Assembly: GCA_022614805.1 (NCBI GenBank)
Contig: JAKEHY010000021.1
Coordinates: 28,062-92,061 of the forward strand
DNA length: 64,000 nucleotides
Source of the DNA: Candidatus Zixiibacteriota bacterium
GTDB lineage: Bacteria; Zixibacteria; MSB-5A5; DSPP01
Direction of reading: 5' to 3'
Shown: positions 33,957 through 43,712 of the stretch, in pieces
Position numbering within the stretch: position 1 is the first letter of the stretch
Layout of the letters: every line of letters starts with the position of its first letter
Notes under the pieces: model-generated
Told to the model about the DNA's origin: nothing
The model's input: the letters and a program-made list of their open reading frames with translations, nothing else
Databases searched by the model: none
Made by a program: the position numbers and the translations under genes

Positions 33957-36077
33957 TTAATCGTTCATCCCCAGAACGTCCAAAACGAAAGCGTATTCGA
34001 AGGCGATTTCCTTCAGATAATCATACCGCCCGGAGGCGCCGCCATGCCCGGCTCCCATATTCATCTTCAAAAGAAGCCGGTTGTTTCCTTTTTTCAAAGC
34101 CCGCAATTTGGCCGTCCATTTGGCCGGTTCCCAATAGGCCACCCGGGGGTCGTTCAGACCGGCGGTGATTAACATGTTCGGATACTTTTTGGCCGCCACG
34201 TTGTCGTAGGGGGAATAGGACATCATATAGTCGTAAAACTCCTTCTTGTTCGGATTCCCCCACTCTTCGTACTCGATGACGGTCAAGGGAATGGTCGCAT
34301 CCAGCATTGTGTTGACCACGTCCACGAACGGCACCTTGGCCACGACGGCACGGAACAAATCGGGGCGCATATTCGTCACGGCTCCCATCAAAAGCCCGCC
34401 GGCGCTGCCGCCGGAGACGACCAGCCGGTCTTTGGAGGTGTATTTCTCCCCAACCAGATGCTCGGCGCAGGCGATAAAATCGGTAAACGTGTTTTTCTTT
34501 TTGAGCAATTTCCCATCCTCGTACCAGTACCGCCCCATTTCCCCGCCGCCGCGAATGTGGGGGATGGCGAAGACAAACCCCCGGTCGAGCAGGCTCAAGC
34601 GGTTGGAGTTGAAATTCGGGTCCATACTGAATCCGTAAGAACCGTAGCCGTAGAGGTAACAGAAGTTTTGGCCGTTTATTTGCATCCCTTTTTTATAAAT
34701 GAGCGAAATCGGAATCTCCGTTCCATCCGGCGCTTCGGCCGAAATCCGTTCCGACTGATACAACTGCGGATTGTAGCCGCCCAATACCTCGGTTTGCTTT
34801 TTCAACTCCCGCCGGCGGGTGTCCATGTCGTAATCATAAATCGAGTTGGGCGTAATCAGCGAAGTGTAATTAAAGCGCAAGACGTTCGTGTTGAAATCCG
34901 GATTTCCCGCCGCCGAGACCGTGTACACCGGTTCGGGAAATTCGATGTAATGGAATTCGTCGGTGACGAAATTCATCACCCGCAGCTGCTTGTATCCCCC
35001 TTTGCGCTCGGTCACGACGAGATGGTCTTTGAAGGCATCCGCGTCGTCCACTTTCACGTCGGGACGGTGGGGCAAAACGTCTTTCCAATTGGCCTTGGAC
35101 GGATCAGAAACCGGCGCTTCCACCAGCCTGAAGTTTTTGGCGTTGTCATTGGTGACGATATAAAACTTCTCATCGTGGTGATCCACCATATACTCCATTT
35201 CGTGCTGGCGGGGATGGACGACCTTGAACTCGCCGGCGGGCTCGCCCGCGTCGAGATACCATACCTCGGAGGTGGTGTTGCTCGACAAATTCATCATAAT
35301 ATACTTGCGGCTTCTGGTTTTCTCGAGTTCCAGATAAAAAGCGTCATCTTTTTCATGATAAACCAAAACGTCATTTTTCGGGTTATCCCCCAGAACGTGG
35401 CGGTAAAGCTTGTAGGGGCGCATCGCTTCATCGAGGGTGGTGTAGAAAAGCGTCTTGTCGTCGTTCCCCCACTCCACTGAATAATAGATGTCGGGGATTC
35501 GGTCGGACAGGAGCGCCCCGGTGGTCAAATCTTTCACCAGCAGGGTGAACTTTTCCGAGCCGGCCGTGTCGGTCGAAAAGGCCAAATAGCGGTGGTCGGG
35601 GCTTTGGGTATGCGTGCCGATTTTCATAAAGGAGTGCCCCGCCGCCAGTTCGTTGACGTCCAAGATCATTTCCTCGGCCGCTTCAAGGCTTCCTTTTTTC
35701 CGGCAGTAAATCGGGTATTGCTTCCCTTCTTCCGTGCGGCTGTAATAATAGTAGTCGTCGATTTTTTCGGGAACGGACAAATCGGTTTCCTTGATGCGGC
35801 CAAGCATCTCCTTGTACAGCTTTTCCTGAAACGCTTCGGTATGCTTCATCACCGCTTCCGTGTATTTGTTTTCCGCTTCGAGGTAGGAGATGACTTCCGG
35901 GTTCTCCCGGTTGCGCAGGTAGAAATAGTTATCCGTGCGGATGTAGCCGTTCACGGTGTCGATTTTGGGAATGATTTTGGCCGCCGGAGGCCGGATAGTT
36001 TCAGCGTTCACCGTTCCGTTCACAATAAGATTCATAATGCAAAACGCCAGCGTCTTGGACCAAGTTCGGGATGGCAT
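33957..36077 (-). CDS. Prolyl oligopeptidase-family serine peptidase (oligopeptidase B-like)
   Basis: 706 residues from ATG 36077 (AAAGGAG upstream), starting with a signal peptide (to about residue 26, VNAE). An S9A N-terminal propeller (about 30-430) and an alpha/beta-hydrolase domain follow; the Ser is in GGSAGG, Asp in GLNDPRV, His in GAGHGGASGR. The Glu-rich NYFYLRNRENPEVISYLEAEN start is typical of protease II. It cleaves short peptides after basic residues in known members. Export to the periplasm is inferred. The ORF could be read 26 codons further upstream, but that segment contains repeat DNA. Confidence 0.92.
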   Translation of the reverse strand: MPSRTWSKTLAFCIMNLIVNGTVNAETIRPPAAKIIPKIDTVNGYIRTDNYFYLRNRENPEVISYLEAENKYTEAVMKHTEAFQEKLYKEMLGRIKETDLSVPEKIDDYYYYSRTEEGKQYPIYCRKKGSLEAAEEMILDVNELAAGHSFMKIGTHTQSPDHRYLAFSTDTAGSEKFTLLVKDLTTGALLSDRIPDIYYSVEWGNDDKTLFYTTLDEAMRPYKLYRHVLGDNPKNDVLVYHEKDDAFYLELEKTRSRKYIMMNLSSNTTSEVWYLDAGEPAGEFKVVHPRQHEMEYMVDHHDEKFYIVTNDNAKNFRLVEAPVSDPSKANWKDVLPHRPDVKVDDADAFKDHLVVTERKGGYKQLRVMNFVTDEFHYIEFPEPVYTVSAAGNPDFNTNVLRFNYTSLITPNSIYDYDMDTRRRELKKQTEVLGGYNPQLYQSERISAEAPDGTEIPISLIYKKGMQINGQNFCYLYGYGSYGFSMDPNFNSNRLSLLDRGFVFAIPHIRGGGEMGRYWYEDGKLLKKKNTFTDFIACAEHLVGEKYTSKDRLVVSGGSAGGLLMGAVTNMRPDLFRAVVAKVPFVDVVNTMLDATIPLTVIEYEEWGNPNKKEFYDYMMSYSPYDNVAAKKYPNMLITAGLNDPRVAYWEPAKWTAKLRALKKGNNRLLLKMNMGAGHGGASGRYDYLKEIAFEYAFVLDVLGMND

Positions 36078-36136
36078 CGCCAAGCTCCTTTCATATCGGA
36101 GAGCGAATATAACGACTGAAAGGGCCTTTTGCAGGC

Positions 36137-36260
36137 AGGGGTTGAATATATTCAACCCCTACGTGGAGGTCTAAAGACCTCCGCTACGCTACTTGGGCTT
36201 GGCGCAATTGTCGGGAGTAACCCTGATCGGGACCAGAGCTCGGCTCGGGCAGACTCCCGA
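36137..36260. repeat. Cluster of interspersed palindromes
   Basis: Three units lie between the peptidase and the Omp85-type gene. They are AGGGGTTGAATA/TATTCAACCCCT (36137-36160), GGAGGTCTAAAGACCTCC (36165-36182, followed by GCTACG) and an imperfect unit with arms TCGGGAGT/ACTCCCGA (36211-36260). Confidence 0.7.
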
Positions 36261-36272
36261 CACAACAAGGAA

Positions 36273-39065
36273 CTAAAAATTCCATCCAAAGAAGAAATCG
36301 AAACGGGTGTCGGATTCGATGGTGCGGAAATCGGTGCGGCGGGCCCAGTCGAAACGGAGAACGGTCAGATAGCCGAAATTCACCCGCGCCCCCATCCCCA
36401 AAGCCCCCTTCATCCTCCCGAAGTTTTCGTTCCAGGCGTTGCCGGCATCGAAAAAGAGAGCCCCCCGAATCCCCTCCAGCCCGAAGTTTCCGAAGGGGAA
36501 ACCGACCACCAGCCGGTTGATTAAAGGAAAGCGCAGCTCGTGGGAAGCCAAAAACATATGCCGCCCGTAAAAGGCCCGCCGGGAATAGCCCCGCAACGAC
36601 CAGCTGCCGCCGAGATAGATGCGCTGGGGCTCCTCGCCGGAGGAGGAAAAACCGGCCAGCCGGACGGCGAAAGCGGAGGCTCGTCCCAGCCGGAAATATT
36701 TGCGCAAATCGGCGGAATAGGAGCGGCTGAAAAGCTTGGAGCTGCGCACGTCCGAGGTCAGGCCGACCGAAAAATTATAGCGGCTGCCGTCAATCGGCCC
36801 GGAAAGTTCCCAGATGGAGTTGTCCTTGACCCAGGAAAGACTGCCGGTCAGAAGGGCGGCATCCCGACGGCGGCCGGAAAAATAGTACTGCCGGCGGGAA
36901 TAGCGCAAAAACCCGAAGGCCTCCAGCCGCTGAAACTTGGACAAGGGATAGCTGGCGAAACCAAGCCCGCCGGCCACCCGCTCGGCGAAATCCCCTTCGT
37001 AATCGTCCAAAAACTCGTCGTAAAAATGGTAAACCCCCGCGCCGTAGTTGATGCGGCGGGTTTTGTTGACGTAGGTGACGCCGACGTTGAAGCTGGAAAG
37101 AAGGGAATTCCGGTCGCTGGCGGTGTTGGATAAAAAGAAATAGTACTGCTTGTTCCCGAGCATATCGGTGAGCGCGGTCTGCAAGCCGCCGACCGGACCG
37201 TACAAGGCGTCGTAGGCAATCGCCGACTGGGCCAAATCGAGCGAAAAATCGTTTTTGTATTTGACTTTTCCCTTCGTTTTCTCCCCCGCCAGCTTCTCGG
37301 GCGACCAGGCCAAAGGGGCCGGGGGAGCGGCGGCCGACTCGGCCGGAAAGGAATCGAGGCCCGGATAATCGAGCGCATACACCTGAAAGCCAAAGTTCTT
37401 GAAACCGGAAAAGACAATTTTTTTGCCGTCGGCCGTAAAGCGGGGATGGGTGACGCCGGTCAAAAAACGGGTAATCCGGTGCGGCCGCAATTCTTCGTCC
37501 AAAACGTAGACGTCCGACCCCTCGCCGCGGTTGGAGGCGTAGATAATCCTCTGGCCGTCCGGCGAGAGGGAGGGGTACAAATCATCCTGCCGGCCGGAGG
37601 TAATCGGCACAATCTGCCGGCCGGGAAAGGACATTCGATACAGATTGGTATAGCCGAGTGACCCAAAGAAACCCCGGTCGGAGGCGAAAATTATGGAGTT
37701 TCCATCCGCCGAAAAAACCGGGTCGCGGTCCTCGTAGAGGTCCTCCGTCAGCCGCTCCAGCTTTTTGCTCCCTCGTTCGACCGTGTACAAATCCGAAAAA
37801 CCGGATTTCTCGCTCCCTTCAAAGCAGAGCGTGGAACCGTCCGCCGACCAGCCGGGGGAGGAAATCTCAATCAGGTTCGGAAAATCAAATTCCTCCACCA
37901 CCCCTCTTTTGGGAATGCTGTAGACATAGAGCCGGTCTTTTTCGTTGTTTTTTGAAACGAAGGCGACCTCCCCCTTCGGGTTGGCGGAAATGCCGGAGCG
38001 AAACAGGTGCAGCGACTCGAAGGCGCGCGAACGCTCCCCCTTGACCAAAGTCACCGGTTTTTTTTGCCGGCCGTTCAGGGGAACCATATACAGCCCGGAA
38101 TACCCGAGCCGGTTGGCCTTGTACACCACCCAGTCCCCCCGGGCCTCCCCCTCGTTCAAGGTGACCGGCGCCGGCTCCACCGAAAGCCCGCCGGAGGAAA
38201 GCTTTTTGGCCTTGCGGTCGGGAAATTCCCTTTGCGCCACCTGCGGGTAGAAGCGCTGCTTCAGCGAAAACTCCCACTCCTCCCCCAGTTTTTTCAGGTC
38301 CTTTTGGTAAACGAGATAAACCAGCTCCTCGAACGTTTCCCCGCGCCACCAGTTTTCAAAAAGCTGCAAGAGCCGGTCGGAGCCGTAATTTTCGGACAAA
38401 AAGCGGACGAACGATTCCCCCTCCTTGTACATCATAAAACTGCCGGAAATCTGGTAGAGGTCCGGCACGGAGACCAAAATGTTGTTGACCACCAAGTCGG
38501 TCATCACCATCCGGGCCTGGTCGTCCTCCGGCCGGCTCCAGGCCTCGGCTATTCCCTCTGTGAACCAGAGAGGGGAATAGGGCGTGCGGGTCTTTTTGTG
38601 CCCCTTCATCACGGCCGCGATTTTTTCGAGCATGAAAACGTGAATCAGCTCGTGCCGCAAAACCTTTTTGAACTCGGCAAAGGAGCCGGTATAGGGCAGA
38701 ACCACCCGCCCTTTGAAGAATTCCGTGAACCCGCCGGTCGCCTCCCCAATCATATCCGGTATCACGTTGGTCTGCTCGAAATAGCTGGGGGAGCTGTACA
38801 GAATCAAGGGAGTGGGATTGTCGATGGCCAGATTAAACAGGCCGGAAAACTCCCGGTAGGCCTCCTCCGCCAGTTGGGCTCCGATTTCGGCAATCTCTTC
38901 CTCCTCCTCGTAGAAGTAGATTTTGAAATGCTCGCTGGTCAGAACCTGCCAGTCGAAGCGGGTGTATTGGACCTTGTTCTGGCCGAAGTAGAACTGCGCC
39001 GGAGCGGCGGAGAAGAGCAAAACGAGCGAACCAAGGAAGACGAGGAGGCGTGCGGCCGTTTTCAT
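36273..39065 (-). CDS. Peptidase-MA / TolB-propeller / Omp85-type barrel fusion
   Basis: 930 residues from ATG 39065; an upstream reading would run into repeat DNA. Signal peptide 1-22. About 40-320: a gluzincin peptidase-MA-like region with HELIH and a following acidic GIAEAW, i.e. zinc ligands HExxH plus Glu. About 340-650: PD40/TolB propeller blades (FSADGNSIIFASD, LSPDGQRIIYASN, FTADGKKIVFSG). About 690-930: surface-antigen/BamA-like barrel with LRGYSRRAFYGRHMFLASHELRF's LRGY motif and a terminal FFFGWNF. The protein should be an outer-membrane barrel carrying a periplasmic or surface propeller and a putative metallopeptidase. Substrate and role unknown. Confidence 0.8.
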   Translation of the reverse strand: MKTAARLLVFLGSLVLLFSAAPAQFYFGQNKVQYTRFDWQVLTSEHFKIYFYEEEEEIAEIGAQLAEEAYREFSGLFNLAIDNPTPLILYSSPSYFEQTNVIPDMIGEATGGFTEFFKGRVVLPYTGSFAEFKKVLRHELIHVFMLEKIAAVMKGHKKTRTPYSPLWFTEGIAEAWSRPEDDQARMVMTDLVVNNILVSVPDLYQISGSFMMYKEGESFVRFLSENYGSDRLLQLFENWWRGETFEELVYLVYQKDLKKLGEEWEFSLKQRFYPQVAQREFPDRKAKKLSSGGLSVEPAPVTLNEGEARGDWVVYKANRLGYSGLYMVPLNGRQKKPVTLVKGERSRAFESLHLFRSGISANPKGEVAFVSKNNEKDRLYVYSIPKRGVVEEFDFPNLIEISSPGWSADGSTLCFEGSEKSGFSDLYTVERGSKKLERLTEDLYEDRDPVFSADGNSIIFASDRGFFGSLGYTNLYRMSFPGRQIVPITSGRQDDLYPSLSPDGQRIIYASNRGEGSDVYVLDEELRPHRITRFLTGVTHPRFTADGKKIVFSGFKNFGFQVYALDYPGLDSFPAESAAAPPAPLAWSPEKLAGEKTKGKVKYKNDFSLDLAQSAIAYDALYGPVGGLQTALTDMLGNKQYYFFLSNTASDRNSLLSSFNVGVTYVNKTRRINYGAGVYHFYDEFLDDYEGDFAERVAGGLGFASYPLSKFQRLEAFGFLRYSRRQYYFSGRRRDAALLTGSLSWVKDNSIWELSGPIDGSRYNFSVGLTSDVRSSKLFSRSYSADLRKYFRLGRASAFAVRLAGFSSSGEEPQRIYLGGSWSLRGYSRRAFYGRHMFLASHELRFPLINRLVVGFPFGNFGLEGIRGALFFDAGNAWNENFGRMKGALGMGARVNFGYLTVLRFDWARRTDFRTIESDTRFDFFFGWNF

Positions 39066-39137
39066 CCTATATTTCTGATTTCGGCAGCCATCCTTTTTAT
39101 CTCCACTCTTTAGAAAATACGCAAGATTTTCAAAAAA

Positions 39138-39224
39138 TGGTAGCCGACACTTTGGTGTCGGATTGGGGCCGAAAAGCCCTCGACTCCCTCGACTTCGCTC
39201 GGGACAAGTGAAGTCGAGGCTACC
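39138..39224. repeat. Composite TGGTAGCC...GGCTACC element
   Basis: Outer arms GGTAGCC/GGCTACC enclose the palindrome GCCGACACTTTGGTGTCGG and a CCTCGACT...AGTCGAGG pair split by CCTCGACTTCGCTCGGGACA. Related elements at 41771-41848 and 43063-43114. Confidence 0.75.
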
Positions 39225-39291
39225 GATACAGGCAAACTGACAGGAGCGAACCTTGCCTGCGGTAAGCATAGCCGAAGCGGTGTCCGCCCGT

Positions 39292-39334
39292 GTAGGGGTT
39301 TGATTAATCCCTCGCCGGGCAGGCAAACCCCTAC
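39292..39334. repeat. Interrupted GTAGGGG palindrome
   Basis: GTAGGGGTTTGATTAATC and AAACCCCTAC flank a 15-base GC-rich insert. The uninterrupted version lies at 49680-49707. Confidence 0.7.
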
Positions 39335-39385
39335 AATACCGATTCAACCGTTGACTATTTTCCCATTCCTTTTAAGTTTGCCCCG

Positions 39386-40609
<1,224 letters not shown>

Positions 40610-41710
40610 GTGAGCGCTTCCGATTTTGTTTCTTTCAACCCCGGCCCTTCCCAGCTTTACCCCGAAATTGAAGGGGACATTCGACAGGCCATAGAGGAGC
40701 ACATTCTTTCCCTTTCCCACCGCTCCGAAAAATTCGGCGAAGTGGTCCGCCGGACCAAAGAGAATCTGCGAACCTACTTTTCCATTCCCATCGATTACCG
40801 CATCTTTTTCGTTTCCTCCGCCGTCGAGTCGATGGAAATCGCCCTGCGAAACGGCTGCGGAGAGCGCAGTTTCCATTTCGTGAACGGCGCTTTTGCCCGG
40901 CGGTTTTTCACCTCCGCCCAGTACGTAAAGAAAAACCCGCTGCACCTGACGGCCGAAGAGGGGCACGGCTTTGGGTTGGAACAATCAAAAATTCCGGCCG
41001 ATTGCGACCTGGTCTGCCTGACCCAGAACGAGACCTCTACAGGGGTGCGGCTGCCGTATGAGTTTATCCAGAAAATCCGGGGCGACTATCCCGACAAGCT
41101 TGTCGCCGTCGATATCGTCTCTTCCGCCGCCACGGAAAAACTTCCCTTCGAGGCGGCCGATTTCTGGTTTTTCTCCGTCCAGAAGGCTTGCGGCCTTCCG
41201 GCCGGTTTGGGCGTCATCATTGTGTCGAAACGGGCTTTGACCAAAGCCCGCACCCGGGCCGCACAGGGGGCCGACATCGGCTCCCACCATTCCCTTTTGT
41301 CGCTCGACGACTTCGGCCAGAAAGGTCAAACCCCGGCCACCCCGAATATGCTGGCTATCTATCTGTTGGGCAAACGGTTTGAGCGACTAATTAAAGTCGG
41401 AATTGAAGCAGTTGAAAAAGATACCAAAGAAAAAGCCAAAACCCTTTACGACTGGCTGGAGGGCCATCCGGTCTTAAAACCGTTTGTTAAAAACCCGACG
41501 GACCGTTCCTTTACGGTCATCCCCGCCCACCTGCCGGAAGGCAAAACCGCAACGGCAGTGCAAGAGGCCCTGAAACCCCACAATATCGCCGTTGGCTCCG
41601 GCTATGGCACTTTCAAAGAAACCCAAATCCGCATAGCCAATTTCCCGCAGCATTCGAAAGAAAACATTAGCCACCTAATCGAAACCCTTGACCTTGTTCT
41701 GAAACCGTAG
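40610..41710 (+). CDS. Class V aminotransferase, probable phosphoserine aminotransferase
   Basis: 366 residues. The PLP Lys lies in SVQKACGLPAGLG (near 200), with VDIVSSAA before it for the pyridine contact Asp. It starts at a GTG directly behind the serA TAA. This pairing indicates that it makes phosphoserine from 3-phosphohydroxypyruvate and glutamate. The sequence is not the close E. coli SerC type. The stop TAG (41708-41710) is part of the GTAG arm of an adjacent palindromic repeat. No phosphoserine phosphatase gene is in the window. Confidence 0.85.
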   Translation: MSASDFVSFNPGPSQLYPEIEGDIRQAIEEHILSLSHRSEKFGEVVRRTKENLRTYFSIPIDYRIFFVSSAVESMEIALRNGCGERSFHFVNGAFARRFFTSAQYVKKNPLHLTAEEGHGFGLEQSKIPADCDLVCLTQNETSTGVRLPYEFIQKIRGDYPDKLVAVDIVSSAATEKLPFEAADFWFFSVQKACGLPAGLGVIIVSKRALTKARTRAAQGADIGSHHSLLSLDDFGQKGQTPATPNMLAIYLLGKRFERLIKVGIEAVEKDTKEKAKTLYDWLEGHPVLKPFVKNPTDRSFTVIPAHLPEGKTATAVQEALKPHNIAVGSGYGTFKETQIRIANFPQHSKENISHLIETLDLVLKP

Positions 41711-41760
41711 GGGTGAACCTTTAGGTTCACCCGAGGGCGCACCTGAAGGTACGCCCCTAC
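41707..41760. repeat. Two palindromes in one GTAG...CTAC frame
   Basis: Inner palindromes GGGTGAACCTTTAGGTTCACCC (41711-41732, shown only in part by arms GGGTGAACC/GGTTCACCC) and GGGCGCACC/GGTACGCCC sit inside outer ends GTAG/CTAC. It begins with the stop codon of the aminotransferase gene. Confidence 0.75.
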
Positions 41761-41770
41761 GTTTTTACCA

Positions 41771-41848
41771 TGGTAGCCGACACTTCCTTGTCCCGAGCGC
41801 AGTCGAGGGAAGTGTCGGAAAAGCCCTCGACTAAAGTCGAGGCTACCA
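41771..41848. repeat. Composite TGGTAGCC...GGCTACCA element
   Basis: Outer arms TGGTAGCC/GGCTACCA enclose CCGACACTTCC/GGAAGTGTCGG and CCTCGACTAAAGTCGAGG. Third relative of 39138-39224 and 43063-43114. Confidence 0.75.
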
Positions 41849-41882
41849 AGTTGCGTTGTTTAATAAATGCGGGGCCTTTCCC

Positions 41883-42908
41883 CTACGGCGTGGAAACTTT
41901 GCCGCTCCGTTTTGAGGTCGTGTCGGGCGGTTTTCCGGAGAGGGGCTGTTCCGAAGGAATTTTCGGCGAAGTCTCCGGTTTATCTATGGCGATGCGGGCG
42001 CCGGAGACGGCCTGATCCGAAAGCTGGCCAGCCTTGTACTGCTTCCAGATGTCGGAATAAGCGGTCTCCAGCGGCACGGAAGCCGACACGACTTCATCCA
42101 AACAACCTTTCAAAAACTTGTAGGTCTGAGTTTCCGGATTGGCAAACAGGAAAGCGGGAGCGTGGAAACCGCGCCGCAAATAGGGATAGTGGTGCACGTA
42201 GAGTGAGCCGTCAAACTTGTAGAAGGCGTGGGTGGGGTAGTGCGGAAAGACCCGTATGGAAAGCTTGTTGACGTCCTGCCCCTGTTTTAGCAGGCGGAGC
42301 CGCCATTGGAAGAGCCGGTAGGACTGTTCGGCCAGGTCCTCCAGGCCCCGAATCCAGGCGGTCTCTTCTTCCTTTCCGTTGGAGGTTACGTCCGCTTTGG
42401 ATTCCTCCATATAGCGCAGCCACATCGCCGGGGAGCGGGGGTCGGCCAAAACGAGGGTAACCGAGCCCCCTTTGGCCAGAATCATCTCAAAGGCCGAGTA
42501 ATACTCCGGATTGTCGGTGAAGTTTAAGTCCAGTTTGGCGATGGTGACGTTGGTCGATTTGCGGATTTCGGAGAGCCAGTCGTAATGGACGTTTTGGGCC
42601 AAAACCCGCTCCACGCCCGTTTTGGCCCGGTCGGCCAGGATTCCCTCGGTGTTAAGCAGGGCGGTGTTGTTGGCGTGGAGCTCATCCACGACTTTGCGAA
42701 GCGAGCCCGTGGCCTGGCGGTCGCGCAGGGCGGCGACGGCGAAAAGGCCCAAAACCAGCAGGGTGACGTTGGTGCGGGTGCTTTCCGACATCCGCTTGAC
42801 CAGGCCGAAAAGGGCGACGCTGAAGGCCAGAAAGATGCCGATTATCCAGTCCAGGTTCTCGACCAGGGACGGCACGTTATTGGCGCCTTGTTTTACGAAC
42901 TCTTCCAT
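41883..42908 (-). CDS. Membrane-anchored protein of unknown function
   Basis: 341 residues. Two TM helices at about 20-40 and 48-62 (WIIGIFLAFSVALFGLV, NVTLLVLGLFAVAAL), then a cytoplasmic or periplasmic alpha/beta domain. It contains a phrase like ILAKGGSVTLVLADPRSPAMWL, which resembles the start of phospholipase-D-like or DUF5919-type domains, and a later FPHYPTHAFYKFDGSLYVHHYP. No HKD catalytic motif was found. The C-terminal 45 residues are low complexity (Pro, Ser, Lys). It stands alone between repeat regions. Confidence 0.6.
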   Translation of the reverse strand: MEEFVKQGANNVPSLVENLDWIIGIFLAFSVALFGLVKRMSESTRTNVTLLVLGLFAVAALRDRQATGSLRKVVDELHANNTALLNTEGILADRAKTGVERVLAQNVHYDWLSEIRKSTNVTIAKLDLNFTDNPEYYSAFEMILAKGGSVTLVLADPRSPAMWLRYMEESKADVTSNGKEEETAWIRGLEDLAEQSYRLFQWRLRLLKQGQDVNKLSIRVFPHYPTHAFYKFDGSLYVHHYPYLRRGFHAPAFLFANPETQTYKFLKGCLDEVVSASVPLETAYSDIWKQYKAGQLSDQAVSGARIAIDKPETSPKIPSEQPLSGKPPDTTSKRSGKVSTP

Positions 42909-42994
42909 ACCAAATTGGGGTTAACTACCCCCTTTCTTTAATCGACCGGAGGCGCAATTACCTTGAGTTTCGGGAAGGGGGGAATATCATTGAG

Positions 42995-43039
42995 TCGGGA
43001 GTTACTCCCGATACCCGCGTCAGGAGTAACTCCTGACGC
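42995..43039. repeat. Paired palindromes TCGGGAG/CTCCCGA and GCGTCAGGAG/CTCCTGACGC
   Basis: TCGGGAGTTACTCCCGA (42995-43011) is perfect apart from the centre. GCGTCAGGAG-TAA-CTCCTGACGC (43017-43039) has ten-base arms. Confidence 0.75.
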
Positions 43040-43062
43040 AACGGGTTATATTTTGCCTTAAC

Positions 43063-43114
43063 TGGTAGCCGACACTTTAGTGTCGGTAAAACCCTCGACT
43101 AAAGTCGAGGCTAC
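43063..43114. repeat. Composite TGGTAGCC...GGCTAC element
   Basis: Palindromes CCGACACTTTAGTGTCGG and CCTCGACTAAAGTCGAGG lie side by side inside TGGTAG/CTAC. This is the shortest and cleanest member of the composite class. Confidence 0.75.
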
Positions 43115-43130
43115 GGAGGATTGGTTAGTT

Positions 43131-43230
43131 GTAAGGGCAGTTCATGAACCGCCCCTACAAAAGCACCCCTATAGTTCCCCTTAAATACAGGGGGACAGGA
43201 AAAGGCCAAAATGGAGGTCTGAAGACCTCC
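43131..43230. repeat. Two further palindromes
   Basis: GTAAGGGCAGTTCATGAACC with GCCCCTAC (43131-43158), and GGAGGTCTGAAGACCTCC (43213-43230) followed by GCTACG. Confidence 0.7.
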
Positions 43231-43259
43231 GCTACGCATTATTTGGAAAAGATAAATGT

Positions 43260-43712
43260 CTAATTATCCTTAAAACCTTTAGTTTCGAAAACCTTCCAAG
43301 GGTCACCAAAATCATAAAATTTACCCACATAAAAGCTTATCTCAACAGACGAAAGAGGTTGTATTCCAGAGTGCCGAACTTTGAATTTCCGATCTTTGTT
43401 TTCCAACGTCAACTCCACAATAGTCCACTCGCTACCATTATAGACATCCACAAAACAATAATCAGAAAACCTTCCAGCAGCTATTTCAACTTTTGCTACT
43501 TCATTGGAGGGTAATATCACTTCGCTTTTTGTTGAACGTTTCGGGGTTTCCGACCACCCCGGATAGCTTTGTTTCCCAGTAAACCGATTGACTCTTACAA
43601 TCTCCGATCGTTTACCTCTCGTTATTTTATCATAGCTATAAGGTGTTGGCCAAATGAACCAAGCAAAGATTAAGACTGTTATACAGATAATTATTACATG
43701 CCGTGTTCTCAA
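43260..43712 (-). CDS. Small single-pass membrane protein, unknown
   Basis: 150 residues. N-terminal TM helix (about 6-22, VIIICITVLIFAWFIW), then a mostly beta extracytoplasmic region. No ATG occurs in a suitable position; the frame opens with a TTG whose bases overlap the stop of the upstream methyltransferase gene (TTGA), with GGGGA a few bases before. It is clearly AT-richer than its neighbours, which suggests recent acquisition. No family is recognised. Confidence 0.55.
   Translation of the reverse strand: MRTRHVIIICITVLIFAWFIWPTPYSYDKITRGKRSEIVRVNRFTGKQSYPGWSETPKRSTKSEVILPSNEVAKVEIAAGRFSDYCFVDVYNGSEWTIVELTLENKDRKFKVRHSGIQPLSSVEISFYVGKFYDFGDPWKVFETKGFKDN

Larger units (their letters stand above)
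39066..39385. other. 320-base intergenic region with two palindromic elements
   Basis: No gene seen. It separates divergently transcribed genes (Omp85-type on minus, serA on plus). It holds a composite element (39138-39224) and an interrupted palindrome (39292-39334), described separately. No convincing promoter boxes were found, although one must drive serA. Confidence 0.6.
42909..43259. other. 351-base gene-free region packed with palindromic repeats
   Basis: No gene or clear promoter. Five or more palindromes fill most of it, listed separately. Confidence 0.7.

Noticed and set aside
34458-35480. Plus-strand frame of 340 codons opposite oligopeptidase B
   Set aside because: Antisense to a conserved enzyme; the product is rich in His/Arg/Val repeats produced by the reverse reading.
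39066-39347. N-terminal extension of the peptidase/Omp85 protein
   Set aside because: The extra 94 codons translate interspersed repeats and precede a clear signal peptide start at 39065.
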